From Ecytonucleospora hepatopenaei (lineage: Eukaryota > Microsporidia > Enterocytozoonidae), in the NCBI GenBank assembly GCA_026692725.1, contig JAPMUG010000005.1, forward strand, positions 141,276 to 205,275: DNA of 64,000 nucleotides, in the 5' to 3' direction. The first letter of the stretch is position 1; every line of letters starts with the position of its first letter. The position numbers were made by a program, and so were the translations under genes. A model generated the notes under the pieces. The model had not been told where the DNA came from and did no database searches. It saw only the letters and a program-made list of their open reading frames with translations. Shown piece after piece: positions 1 through 10,212 of the stretch.

Positions 1-1754
1 ATACAATTATCATATAATGTATTATTATCATATAATGTATTAGTATTATTAGTATTATTATCATATAATGTATTAGTATTACTCTTTATATCATATTCTA
101 ATAATATTATATTATAATTAGTTATATAACATATATAATATATATTATTACTCATATAATATGATATATCTAATATATTATATTTACTAATATATTTACA
201 TAATATAATATTATTATATTTATTACTGTTTAATATATTATTATATGTATTACTGTTATATATGTTATTATATTTAAATATATCACTATTATATGTATTA
301 CTGTTATATGTATTACTGTTATATGTATTATATGTATTACTGTTATATGTATTATATGTATTACTGTTATATGTATTATATGTATTACTGTTATATATAT
401 TACTATTATATATATTATATGTATTATATATATTTATTATATTGTTATCTACTATATAATATAATATATTAGTATTATATGTATTATATGTATTACTGTA
501 TAATATATTATTATAATATTCTTCATATATTCTACTAACATATATATTATATTTATCATTTATGTCTATTATACTTAATATACTATCATATGCATATGTA
601 TGTAATATATTATTATATAATAATATATTAACAGTATTACTATATAATGTATTATATGTATTACTGTTATTTATATTACTGTTATTTATGTTACTGTTAT
701 TTATATTACTATATAATGTATTATTTATATTACTGTTATTTATTGTTTCTATATGTAATATTGTCTTACTAATATATTTTATCTTATTATTACGTATATT
801 ATATAATACATATATATTACCATATGTTACAAATATTATATCATTATATATAATTATATTAGTATTACTATTATATATGATTATATTAGTATTACTATTA
901 TATATATTACTATGTATATTATGTAATATATTGATATTATCATATATAGTATTATTAACAATATAATATATATGAATGTTATTAATAACCATAATAAACA
1001 TATTACATATATTACATATATTAGTGTTATTATCATATAATATATTATTAGTGTTAGTATTATTATCATATAATACATTAGTATTAGTATTAGTATTAGT
1101 ATATTCTACTATTGATATATTTGTTATCTCATTTATATTTAACTCACTTATATTATACTCATATAATATATTACTTAATGTACTATCATATATCATTATA
1201 GTATTATATAGTGCTATAGCATATTTATTATTAAAATATATACATTTGATAATATTATATTTATATTGTAATATAACATTATATGTATTAGTATTATTAT
1301 TTATATTTGTATTATATGTATTATTGTTTGTATTATTGTTTGTATTATTATATAATACTTCTTTATCTGTACATATTACTCTATCACTAACTAACTGTCT
1401 AATATACTTTATATATGTACATTTATTAGTTAGTATATTATATACATATAAGTCATTATTATATAAATGTAATAATATAGAATTATTATTAAGGGTAATA
1501 GCATTGATAACATAATTATTACATACACTATTACATATATTAGTATTATTTATATTATTACATACACTATTATTACATATATTATTAGTATTAGTAGTAG
1601 CAAATATTAATTCTACCTTCCTTATTCTTCTATAATTCTTATCTAATATATCACATGTATTGTTTAATCTAAATAACATTAACTTATCATCATATACATG
1701 GATATATGATATACCATTAAATGATACATTACAATTACTAACTGTTACTATCAT
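1..1754 (-). CDS. partial Asn-rich protein, runs off the left edge
   Basis: A minus-strand frame starts at ATG 1754-1752 and stays open for 584 codons to the window edge; I followed the codons across the frame and saw no stop. The start reads MIVTVSNCNVSFNGISY, followed by moderately complex sequence (IHVYDDKLMLFRLN, RRIRKVELIFA). From about residue 60 it is dominated by Asn with Thr, Tyr, Ile and Cys tracts such as NTNICNN and repeated TYNSN units. Short segments like DDKLMLFRL and NNDLYVYN look like strands of a beta-propeller, but I cannot name a family. The plus-strand Leu/Tyr-rich frames here are its shadow. No CCC motif is evident next to the start. Confidence 0.75.
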   Translation of the reverse strand, partial: MIVTVSNCNVSFNGISYIHVYDDKLMLFRLNNTCDILDKNYRRIRKVELIFATTNTNNICNNSVCNNINNTNICNSVCNNYVINAITLNNNSILLHLYNNDLYVYNILTNKCTYIKYIRQLVSDRVICTDKEVLYNNTNNNTNNNTYNTNINNNTNTYNVILQYKYNIIKCIYFNNKYAIALYNTIMIYDSTLSNILYEYNISELNINEITNISIVEYTNTNTNTNVLYDNNTNTNNILYDNNTNICNICNMFIMVINNIHIYYIVNNTIYDNINILHNIHSNIYNSNTNIIIYNSNTNIIIYNDIIFVTYGNIYVLYNIRNNKIKYISKTILHIETINNSNINNTLYSNINNSNINNSNINNSNTYNTLYSNTVNILLYNNILHTYAYDSILSIIDINDKYNIYVSRIYEEYYNNILYSNTYNTYNTNILYYIVDNNIINIYNTYNIYNSNIYNSNTYNTYNSNTYNTYNSNTYNTYNSNTYNSNTYNSDIFKYNNIYNSNTYNNILNSNKYNNIILCKYISKYNILDISYYMSNNIYYICYITNYNIILLEYDIKSNTNTLYDNNTNNTNTLYDNNTLYDNC

Positions 1755-1933
1755 ATATAGTATTATATAGTATTATATAGTATTATATAAATAATAAAAT
1801 GGGTAAAATATTTTACAAAAATATAATATGTATTTATATTAGTAATGTATTTTATATAATATGTTATATTAGTAATATATTATTATATTATTATATTATT
1901 ATATTATTATATTATTATATTATTGTATGTATT

Positions 1934-2530
1934 TTATTTATTACTATTTCTAATTATAAATCTATTTTTATCAATATATCCACTATAAGTATTATTATAT
2001 AAATATGTACTATTATATAAATCACCACTATTTATACAATTATCTGGTAATGCATATGCCTCACTAAATATTGTATCTCCATATCCTGCCTTTATTTCCT
2101 CTGCTTGCTGCTGTATCAAACACTTCTCCACAAATACCTGCTCTTCTAATACTTTCTTTATCTTATTCATATACCTGTCACTTAGTAGATCCTGTTCATA
2201 GAGTATTTCAGCACTTTCTTCTTTATTTCTAATATATTCACTGGTGGTAATTAAATACTTGGCAGCTTTAAGTAGTTGAGATCTAAGAATAGTATTATTA
2301 GTGTTATTAGTATTAGTGTTAGTGTTTGTATTATTTATATTACTGTTTGTATTATTAGTGTTATTTATATTAGTGTTATTAGTTGTATTATTTAATATTC
2401 TAGCCTTATCTTCAAAATATTTTATTAATTCTGGATTTTCTGTTTCATGTATATCTACCTTTTGTTTTGTCAGGATAGAATATAAAATAACAATAAAAGC
2501 TATAACTACAGAAAATAGAATAATAATCAT
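1934..2530 (-). CDS. SEC66: Sec66-like ER translocation subunit
   Basis: 198 residues. An N-terminal membrane segment (about residues 1-20, IIILFSVVIAFIVILYSIL) is followed by a short linker, an Asn/Thr repeat tract (about 47-80) and a compact helical domain. The domain holds LLKAAKYLITTSEYIRNKEE, then a helix ending in EEIKAGYGDTIFSEA. Sec66 (Sec71) proteins have the same order: an anchor, a helical module, and a closing segment in which an aromatic-Gly pair precedes an IF-containing helix. In yeast Sec66 sits with Sec62/Sec63/Sec72 on the Sec61 channel for post-translational translocation. The Asn-rich insert is unusual and is shared in style with neighbouring genes. Assignment is from remembered family pattern, not a search. 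Confidence 0.78.
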   Translation of the reverse strand: MIIILFSVVIAFIVILYSILTKQKVDIHETENPELIKYFEDKARILNNTTNNTNINNTNNTNSNINNTNTNTNTNNTNNTILRSQLLKAAKYLITTSEYIRNKEESAEILYEQDLLSDRYMNKIKKVLEEQVFVEKCLIQQQAEEIKAGYGDTIFSEAYALPDNCINSGDLYNSTYLYNNTYSGYIDKNRFIIRNSNK

Positions 2531-2622
2531 TGCTAGAATATATTATAAAATACTATTATATGTTATTTTATATTTTATATTATTATATAATGTTATAATG
2601 TTATATGTTATTATATATTATT

Positions 2623-2720
2623 ATATTTTATATTTTATATTTTATATTTTATATTTTATATTTTATATTTTATATTTTATATTTTATATTTTATATTTTA
2701 TATTTTATATTTTATATTTT
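2623..2720. repeat. (ATATTTT)n microsatellite
   Basis: About 14 head-to-tail copies of a 7-bp unit lie upstream of the Sec66-like start. It is followed by AAGGG at 2723-2726, which on the minus strand reads as a CCC motif. If that is the initiator of the Sec66-like gene, the microsatellite sits inside its leader. Confidence 0.85.
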
Positions 2721-2862
2721 TAAGGGTATTATTTTATTTTATTTAACAAACAAATAATATTAAGCTTAAAGTATAATTTATTTTATATAGTTTATTTATG
2801 TAGTATATTTTATATATATATTACTGTTATATGTATTTTATGTATATTACTGTTATATTATT

Positions 2863-4341
2863 TTATATTATACAGTTCCTATTATAATTCCTATTCTTCT
2901 TTATATAATATATTATTATACCTATTACCAATACTAATAATATTATACTACTACATACTATTGATACTATTATAATTATAATTTTATATTTACTATTATA
3001 TACATTACTATCCTTTATATTCTTATTATCAGTTATATTAGTATTATTAGTATTATCAGTTATATTAGTATTATTAGTATTATTAGTATTATTAGTATTA
3101 TTAGTATTATTAGTATTATTAGTTATATCATTTATATCATTTATATAATCTTTATTAGTATTAGTATTAGTATTTATATATTTATTATATAATATATTAT
3201 ATTTCTTATTATATTCATTATATTTTAATAATTTAAATGACAGTATAGTAGACATATCATTGATATCCTTAATAGAAGCATTAACAATATTAAACATACA
3301 TTTATTAGTATTATTAGTATTATTAGTATTATTAGTATCACTGTTTATATTATCATATATCATTCTATTACCTAATAATATTATAATATCATTATTATTT
3401 AATATACTACCTATATTATAATTATATATATTATTATTATTATATAATATATTATTAATTCTATTTAATATCACCTGTAATACATATATATCATTATTGA
3501 TTATTAATAATATATTTATATATATATAAGTATTTATTGCATTATTAAATATAGAATATATTATATTATTATTACTACTATTATATACATTACTACTATT
3601 ATATATGTTACTACTATTATATATGTTACTACTATTATATACATTACTACTATTATATATGTTACTATCTTTTATACTATCTATCATCATACATATATCA
3701 TTTATATCATATATTGTATATTTTGCTTTTAATATGTTTGGTATTCTACTATTTGTTTTATATGTATTAGTATTGATATTATAATGATGTAATAGATTAT
3801 TATCAATTATATATTTATAATATACTTTAATATAATTAAATATATCATTATTAACTTTATTACATAATATATTAGTATTATTATTTAATATATTAGTATT
3901 GTTTAATATATTTATATTATTAGTATTATTACATAATATATTAGTATTATCTAATATATTATATTTGTTACTATTACTATTAGTATTAGTATCACTATTT
4001 ATTATCAATATATTCTTATACATATTCATATATCTCATTATGTCATATTTATTAAAATTACTTATATCATATGCATTATACATATTATGCATGTCAAATA
4101 GGATATTAAAGTGATTATCAGTGGAATATAGGTCCATATTATTATAATCATATATAATGGGTATGGTATGAAATATAGTATCACTATTATTATGTGTATT
4201 ATCTAACTGTCTAACTAATAAATTACCATTATCTAGTGATATATCTATCATTAATATATGTTTATTGTAATTATTATTTTTATTATTGTTATTGTTAGTA
4301 CAGTTATATAATATAAAATATATAATATATATAATATACAT
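2863..4341 (-). CDS. Asn-rich type I membrane protein, unknown
   Basis: 492 residues. A hydrophobic start (MYIIYIIYFILYNC) can act as a signal peptide. The middle is Asn-rich, with islands of normal complexity (DISLDNGNLLVRQLDNT; HFNILFDMHNMYNAYDISNF; TILSFKLLKYNEYNKKYN) separated by YNSSNxYNSSN and TNNTNN tracts. A clear transmembrane helix near residues 450-475 (IIIIIVSIVCSSIILLVLVI) is followed by a short basic tail. This predicts a single-pass surface or endomembrane protein with a large lumenal/external region. Many N-x-S/T sequons arise from the repeats. No family recognised. The next gene (6540-4537) has the same architecture, so the two may be diverged relatives. Confidence 0.7.
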   Translation of the reverse strand: MYIIYIIYFILYNCTNNNNNKNNNYNKHILMIDISLDNGNLLVRQLDNTHNNSDTIFHTIPIIYDYNNMDLYSTDNHFNILFDMHNMYNAYDISNFNKYDIMRYMNMYKNILIINSDTNTNSNSNKYNILDNTNILCNNTNNINILNNTNILNNNTNILCNKVNNDIFNYIKVYYKYIIDNNLLHHYNINTNTYKTNSRIPNILKAKYTIYDINDICMMIDSIKDSNIYNSSNVYNSSNIYNSSNIYNSSNVYNSSNNNIIYSIFNNAINTYIYINILLIINNDIYVLQVILNRINNILYNNNNIYNYNIGSILNNNDIIILLGNRMIYDNINSDTNNTNNTNNTNKCMFNIVNASIKDINDMSTILSFKLLKYNEYNKKYNILYNKYINTNTNTNKDYINDINDITNNTNNTNNTNNTNNTNNTNITDNTNNTNITDNKNIKDSNVYNSKYKIIIIIVSIVCSSIILLVLVIGIIIYYIKKNRNYNRNCII

Positions 4342-4536
4342 AATATATTATACTGTTTATATATAATATAGTTATAATATAGTTATAATATATTATAATA
4401 TTTTATAATATTTTATATATATAGTTATAATATATTTTATATTTTTTTAATATTTTTTTAATAACAGGGGTATAATTTAATAATATAATAATTTAATATA
4501 ATATATATAACATAATATGTTATAATATATATTTTA

Positions 4537-6540
4537 TTATTCACTTATATCACTTGTATTATTACTATCATTATATTCTGTATCATCTATATTATTAGTA
4601 TATAAATTATTATCATATCTTCTATTATATAAAGTATCATCATATCTTTTATTATATAAATTATTATTATCATTTATATTATTATCATCTTTTATACTAT
4701 AATTATCATCTGTACTACTATAAAACTTAATTACATCATTATCATTATTATATAAATTAGTATTATCATTATATAAATTAGTATTATGTTTATTATATAT
4801 TTTATTATTATTTCTTTTTTTATTTAACATATTTATATATTTATAATATTGTATCATATCATTATGTATATTATTATCATTATATAAATTATTATCATTA
4901 TATAAATTATTATCATTATGTTTACTATCATTATGTATATTATCATTATATATATTATTATCATTATATTGTCTATTATGTTTATTATCATATATTTTAT
5001 TATATGGTATTATATTATAATCTATATTACTTTTATATTTATTACCATATGATGTATTATTACCATATAATGTATATAATGTATTATTATCTTTTCTCTT
5101 ATATTTCTTACTATTCTTATTTATATAATATATTAATACTATTATAATTATTATCACTAATATTATACTTATTGATATTATAATTATAATTAATTTATAT
5201 TTATTAATAAATAACAATACTTTATTAGTGTTATTATCAATATTTATATTATCAGTATTACTACTATTATTTGATATATTGTTATTTAATATATTGTTAC
5301 TATTATTTATATTATTACTATTATCAGTATTATTTAATAATTTACTATTATCTATTATACTGTTATTCATATTCATATACTGTTCTATTGAATAATATAT
5401 TATATTAGTATTATATGGTTTTAATATACCATTATCTTTTATTTCATATATTACTATATTATTTATTTCTCTAATAAAAATATTATTATATATATCAGTA
5501 TTATCAGTATTATGTGTATTATCAGTATTATCAGTATTATCAGTATTATGTATATTATCTTTTAATTTATATGGTATTATATCTATTATATTGCTATTTA
5601 TCATTATACGTCCACATGTATTCTTTATATTTCTTTTATCTTTTCTATCTATATATATTTTATTATATATTACTATTCTATATGGTATATATACATTAGT
5701 AATATTATTATATAATAATATTATAATAGAATACCATATAGATTTAGTATTTATATTATTATTAGTTATATTAGTTATATTGTTAGTTATATTGTTGTTT
5801 ATATTATTATGTGTATTATTTATATTATTTGTATTATATAAAATACTATTATATGTATATATTATATCTATTGTTGGTTTATAATATTTTATATTATCAC
5901 TTACTTCTTGTAATACACACTTATATCCTGCTATATTATCTGGTATTAGTGTATTTTTTACATAATACCTGTAGTTGTTGATTAGGATGGATGTCAACAC
6001 ATTGTGGTGCTGGTTTATTTGCAGCTTGAGCACTTTTTCTATTTGGCTGGTCTTTTTTAGTTTTATGGCTAATTCTTTGTATATGCTACGGATGTGATTG
6101 AGGAGGGGATTCTTTTTTATGTTTTCTTCATTTACTTCTTTGCTATTGGATGGATTGCTTACTACCTTATCTGATACATCTACATAGTGGTATAACATAT
6201 TTAATAGAATATCATAGGAATAGTTAGTAATATATCCTATATAATTATTATAAGTATATTCATTAATTAGTAAATTATTATCAATTATAGAATCAGGCAA
6301 TATAATCATATTATTATATATATTGGTATTATTACATATATTGGTATTATTTGTATTATTACATATATTGGTATTATTGGTATTTGTATTATTAGTATTA
6401 TTATATATATTAGTATTATCATTTATTTGTAAATTAGTATTAGTATTTTCTATTTTTATACCATTATGTTTATTATCATAATCATATGTTATATAATTTA
6501 TTATACTAGAATATATTATATTATTATAAAATATATACAT
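4537..6540 (-). CDS. Asn-rich type I membrane protein with repetitive tail
   Basis: 667 residues. A weak hydrophobic start (MYIFYNNIIYSSIINYITY) is followed by NTN-type tracts. A well-formed helical segment lies at about 120-230 (VVSNPSNSKEVNEENIKKN, then SIYKELAIKLKKTSQIEK and LKLQINQHHNVLTSILINN). After more Asn/Asp/Thr repeats comes a transmembrane helix at about 450-475 (LIIIIISISIILVIIIII). The cytoplasmic tail of about 190 residues is built of YNDNN-like repeats. The DNA of the 120-230 segment (about 5990-6180) is much less AT-rich than its surroundings, showing the part under protein-level constraint. Function unknown; the conserved segment resembles no family I can name. Confidence 0.7.
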   Translation of the reverse strand: MYIFYNNIIYSSIINYITYDYDNKHNGIKIENTNTNLQINDNTNIYNNTNNTNTNNTNICNNTNNTNICNNTNIYNNMIILPDSIIDNNLLINEYTYNNYIGYITNYSYDILLNMLYHYVDVSDKVVSNPSNSKEVNEENIKKNPLLNHIRSIYKELAIKLKKTSQIEKVLKLQINQHHNVLTSILINNYRYYVKNTLIPDNIAGYKCVLQEVSDNIKYYKPTIDIIYTYNSILYNTNNINNTHNNINNNITNNITNITNNNINTKSIWYSIIILLYNNITNVYIPYRIVIYNKIYIDRKDKRNIKNTCGRIMINSNIIDIIPYKLKDNIHNTDNTDNTDNTHNTDNTDIYNNIFIREINNIVIYEIKDNGILKPYNTNIIYYSIEQYMNMNNSIIDNSKLLNNTDNSNNINNSNNILNNNISNNSSNTDNINIDNNTNKVLLFINKYKLIIIIISISIILVIIIIIVLIYYINKNSKKYKRKDNNTLYTLYGNNTSYGNKYKSNIDYNIIPYNKIYDNKHNRQYNDNNIYNDNIHNDSKHNDNNLYNDNNLYNDNNIHNDMIQYYKYINMLNKKRNNNKIYNKHNTNLYNDNTNLYNNDNDVIKFYSSTDDNYSIKDDNNINDNNNLYNKRYDDTLYNRRYDNNLYTNNIDDTEYNDSNNTSDISE

Positions 6541-7025
6541 TATTAGATAATATATTGTAGTATTAGTTATTATATTGTATAATAGTGTATTATTATAATA
6601 AAATATAATTTTATCTTATATATATTTAAAAATATTTTTAATATTTTTTAATATTTTTTAATTTTTTTTAATTTATAGGGTTAAAATAAAAAATAATATA
6701 ATTATATATTAACCTTAATATTATAAATTGTTATAAATATTATAAATATTATAAATATTATTATAATATATTTTAGTATAATAATATAATATATAATATA
6801 CTGTTATATTTACATAATATAAAAATAATTAGAAAATAAAATTTAAAAAAATAAAAAAATATTTTTATACCATATAAAATTATAAAAGAAAATATTTATT
6901 ATACAGTATAAAATATAAAATACATAATATTTATTATACAATATAAAATATTTATATATTTATTATACAATATACAATACATAATATTTATTATAAAACA
7001 TAAATTATTTATTATAAAATACAAT
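6541..7025. other. divergent intergenic region
   Basis: AT-rich spacer between divergent genes. The only non-AT feature is TATAGGG at 6674-6680, a CCC motif on the minus strand, far from either start. Short repeats of ATTATAAAT (6720-6760) and ATTTATTATA (6895-7015) are present. No open frame or RNA gene seen. Confidence 0.6.
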
Positions 7026-10000
7026 ATGAATAATGATAACTTTCTATTTGATGAAATTCTTAATGACAACTCTTCTTTTAAATGTAATTTTACACTTGAT
7101 GAAAGGTGTGTTATGCATTCATGTGATGAATTTATAGATGGAAATACTAAACATCAAGCTATTATACCAGATGGATATAATTATACAAAATTAGAATATA
7201 ACAGTAATAATTTAAATAACAGTAATTTAAACAATAGTAATTTATATAATAGTAATTTAAATAACAGTAATTTTTATAATGATAATAATTTAGATGATAC
7301 TAACAATAATTTAAATAATACTGATAATAGTAATTTATATTTACAAAATATTATGTTTAAACACAAAGCTTATCCTTTTGAACTTGATACTTTTCAAAAA
7401 ATAGCTTTGGCTGCTATTGAGGCTGATAGGAGTCTTTTGGTTTCTGCTCACACCAGCTGTGGTAAGACTGTTGTGGCTGAATATGCCATTGCTAAGAGTT
7501 TAAACATGAAACAGAGGGTCATCTACACCAGTCCTATAAAGGCACTGAGTAACCAGAAGTACAGGGAACTACAGGAGGAATTTACGGATGTAGGGCTAAT
7601 GACTGGAGACGTAACTTTAAATCCTGAGGCAACTGTATTGGTCATGACCACCGAAATACTGAGGAATATGCTATACAGGGGCTCAGAACTTATAAGGGAA
7701 ATTCACTGGATTATTTTTGATGAAATCCACTATTTGAAGGACAGGGAGAGGGGAGTTGTTTGGGAAGAAACTTTAATTTTACTTAAGAACGTAAAATGTG
7801 TATTTTTGTCAGCTACCATTCCCAATGCACAGGAATTTGCAGAGTGGATCTGCAAGTTAAGTGGACAGGTTGTACATGTAATTTACACAGAAAAGAGGGT
7901 AATACCACTGGAACACTGGTTTTACAGTGATAAAATGTACTTGGTAAAAAAAGATAACTTAGACTTGAGAAACGTAAATGCAGCTATGGAAAACCCAGTA
8001 AAAAGAACGGAAATTAAAGATGGCCTTATTTCCTGCCTTGAAAATGTATCACTTCCTGCTGTTGTTTTTTCATTTGCAAGGGCTAAATGTGAATTTTATG
8101 CTCAGAAGATTTCACACAATTTTTTAACCAGGGAGGAATCAACGATGGTGGAAACGATCTTTGACAATGCCATAGCATCTTTGAGCAATGAGGACCAGTC
8201 ACTTCCAGCTGTACAAAATATGAGAAGTCTTTTTGTTAAGGGTGTGGGCGTGCACCACTCTGGTCTTTTACCCATCGTAAAAGAAATAGGTGAAATTCTT
8301 TTTCAAGAGGAACTTATCAAGGTTCTTTTTGCCACAGAATCTTTTTCTATAGGATTGAACATGCCTGCAAAAACAGTCATATTTACGGCACTTAAGAAAT
8401 TTGACGGGCGTGACGAAAGGGTTCTTTCCTCCAGCGAATACTGTCAGATGAGCGGTCGTGCAGGAAGGCGTGGAAAAGATACAGTAGGACACGTAGTTTC
8501 CATTTTAAGTGAGAAATTACCAACTGAAGATGTTGTTACGATGTTTAAAACATCATCAGACGAACTAAAATCAGCCTTCCGTTTGACTTACAACATGTTG
8601 TTAAATCTTATGAGGGTAGAGGAACTCGATCCAACTTTTTTTCTAGAAAAATCTTTTTACCATTACCAGGCATATTCGAAAGCAATAAAAATGGAGAAAA
8701 AGTTACTAAAAGAAAATGAAGAATTATCTAAAAATGATAATAATTTAGATTTATTTAATAAAGTCAACGCACTAATCAATAAAGACATTTCTAATCAGAT
8801 GCAAAAAACAGACGCAATACTCAATCAAATCAGTTCTTACCAAATTGAAAATAGATTTTGTTCCTTCCAGTTATCACGCGACGGACATTTCATAAGGATT
8901 TTCAGAGGAGTCGTAAAAGAAATCAAAGATTACAAGGCAACCATCCAAATTTTAAGCAATAAACACCCCATAATAGTTGATGTTCCACTTTCATCACTTT
9001 TGGATGTGTTTGAAAGATCAAAAAACAACAAAATTTTAAATTTTTACAGGGATGGAATTTCTGCAGTAAAAGTAGAAGAAATTAAAAACACTGATCTAAT
9101 AACTAATAGTACTAAAAATATTGATAATTTAAACAATAACGATAATGACAATACTGACAGTAACGTATTAATTTGCTATAATTTAATTAATGACTTTTTA
9201 TTGTGTGGTATTTGTTTGTTATGTGGAAAGACATCACTAGAAGGCTGTGATCTTAAAGAAGACAGATGTATGGAAACAAGTGAGGAATGTTTTATTAAAA
9301 ATATTTTTAATATATCATTTGATGATAGTAATTTAGATAGAAAAGGAACAGATAAAGAATATAAATTAAACAGAATATTTAATAATACTAATTATAACAG
9401 TATAAATAATAAAATTAATTTAAATGATAATAATAAAAACAATATTAATTTTTTAATTAATTATAGATCATTTATCATAAACAACATAAAAAGAAAAAAT
9501 ATGGATGTTATTAGGGCTGATTTAAGAAAAGCTAAGGAAATTTACCACATGGAAGAATGCAAGAAAATGATAGGGGTTTTAAGAGATTTAGATTATCTTG
9601 ATGGAAATGCTGTTCAGTTGAAGGGGAAGATGGCAAGTGAAATTTCTTCTGCCGATGAAATTCTTTTGACTGAAATGATTTTTAACTCTTCCTTTAATAA
9701 ATTGGATATTGTTGATATGGTAGCATTAATTAGCATTTTAGTGACTGAAAGAAGCAAAGAGGGAGACTCAGTGGTTCTTTCGGATGAAAATTTAAGGTTA
9801 AAGGAATTGTTCGATGATTCTGTGGTAAAGATAGTGGACGTAATGGTAAAAAATAAGCTTGAAATTTCCCTTGAGGAATATACGGCTAATTTTAACTATT
9901 ATATGATGGATATTGTTAAACTATGGATGAGCGGGGTATCATTTGGAGAAATATGCCAAAATACTAAGGTATTTGAAGGGAGTATCATTAGAGCATTTAA

Positions 10001-10136
10001 GAGACTGGAAGAAGTACTTAGACAGCTTTCGAATGCTGCAACAGTAATTGGTAATTATGAATTAGTTAATTTATTTGGACAAGGAATATATTTAATAAAG
10101 AGAGATATAGTATTTGCAAATTCATTATATTTATAA
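7026..10136 (+). CDS. MTR4: Mtr4 exosome-cofactor DExH RNA helicase
   Basis: 1036 residues, close to the usual Mtr4 length. An Asn-rich N-terminus (1-105) precedes a Ski2-like helicase core: Walker A AHTSCGKT (about 140-147), motif Ib SPIKALSNQKYREL, DEIH box (about 232-235), SAT (about 262) and motif VI QMSGRAGRRG (about 473). Then come an arch/KOW region (QILSNKHPIIVDVPLSSLL) with Asn-rich insertions, and a helical C-terminal DSHCT-type domain ending in KRDIVFANSLYL, the typical Mtr4 terminus. It unwinds RNA for the nuclear exosome in rRNA processing and surveillance. The P-loop has Cys where most relatives have Ala. GC content is visibly higher across the helicase core. Confidence 0.93.
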   Translation: MNNDNFLFDEILNDNSSFKCNFTLDERCVMHSCDEFIDGNTKHQAIIPDGYNYTKLEYNSNNLNNSNLNNSNLYNSNLNNSNFYNDNNLDDTNNNLNNTDNSNLYLQNIMFKHKAYPFELDTFQKIALAAIEADRSLLVSAHTSCGKTVVAEYAIAKSLNMKQRVIYTSPIKALSNQKYRELQEEFTDVGLMTGDVTLNPEATVLVMTTEILRNMLYRGSELIREIHWIIFDEIHYLKDRERGVVWEETLILLKNVKCVFLSATIPNAQEFAEWICKLSGQVVHVIYTEKRVIPLEHWFYSDKMYLVKKDNLDLRNVNAAMENPVKRTEIKDGLISCLENVSLPAVVFSFARAKCEFYAQKISHNFLTREESTMVETIFDNAIASLSNEDQSLPAVQNMRSLFVKGVGVHHSGLLPIVKEIGEILFQEELIKVLFATESFSIGLNMPAKTVIFTALKKFDGRDERVLSSSEYCQMSGRAGRRGKDTVGHVVSILSEKLPTEDVVTMFKTSSDELKSAFRLTYNMLLNLMRVEELDPTFFLEKSFYHYQAYSKAIKMEKKLLKENEELSKNDNNLDLFNKVNALINKDISNQMQKTDAILNQISSYQIENRFCSFQLSRDGHFIRIFRGVVKEIKDYKATIQILSNKHPIIVDVPLSSLLDVFERSKNNKILNFYRDGISAVKVEEIKNTDLITNSTKNIDNLNNNDNDNTDSNVLICYNLINDFLLCGICLLCGKTSLEGCDLKEDRCMETSEECFIKNIFNISFDDSNLDRKGTDKEYKLNRIFNNTNYNSINNKINLNDNNKNNINFLINYRSFIINNIKRKNMDVIRADLRKAKEIYHMEECKKMIGVLRDLDYLDGNAVQLKGKMASEISSADEILLTEMIFNSSFNKLDIVDMVALISILVTERSKEGDSVVLSDENLRLKELFDDSVVKIVDVMVKNKLEISLEEYTANFNYYMMDIVKLWMSGVSFGEICQNTKVFEGSIIRAFKRLEEVLRQLSNAATVIGNYELVNLFGQGIYLIKRDIVFANSLYL

Positions 10137-10212
10137 TATTAAATAAAATAAATATTTAAAAACTATTAATTTATTATTTAAAATATAATTTATAAAAACG
10201 ATCAATTATTAA

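Noticed and set aside
262..1515. Plus-strand Leu/Tyr/Ile-rich frames in the first 1.5 kb
   Set aside because: They are the antisense of an Asn/Tyr-rich minus-strand gene that stays open to the window edge; composition is pure repeat shadow.
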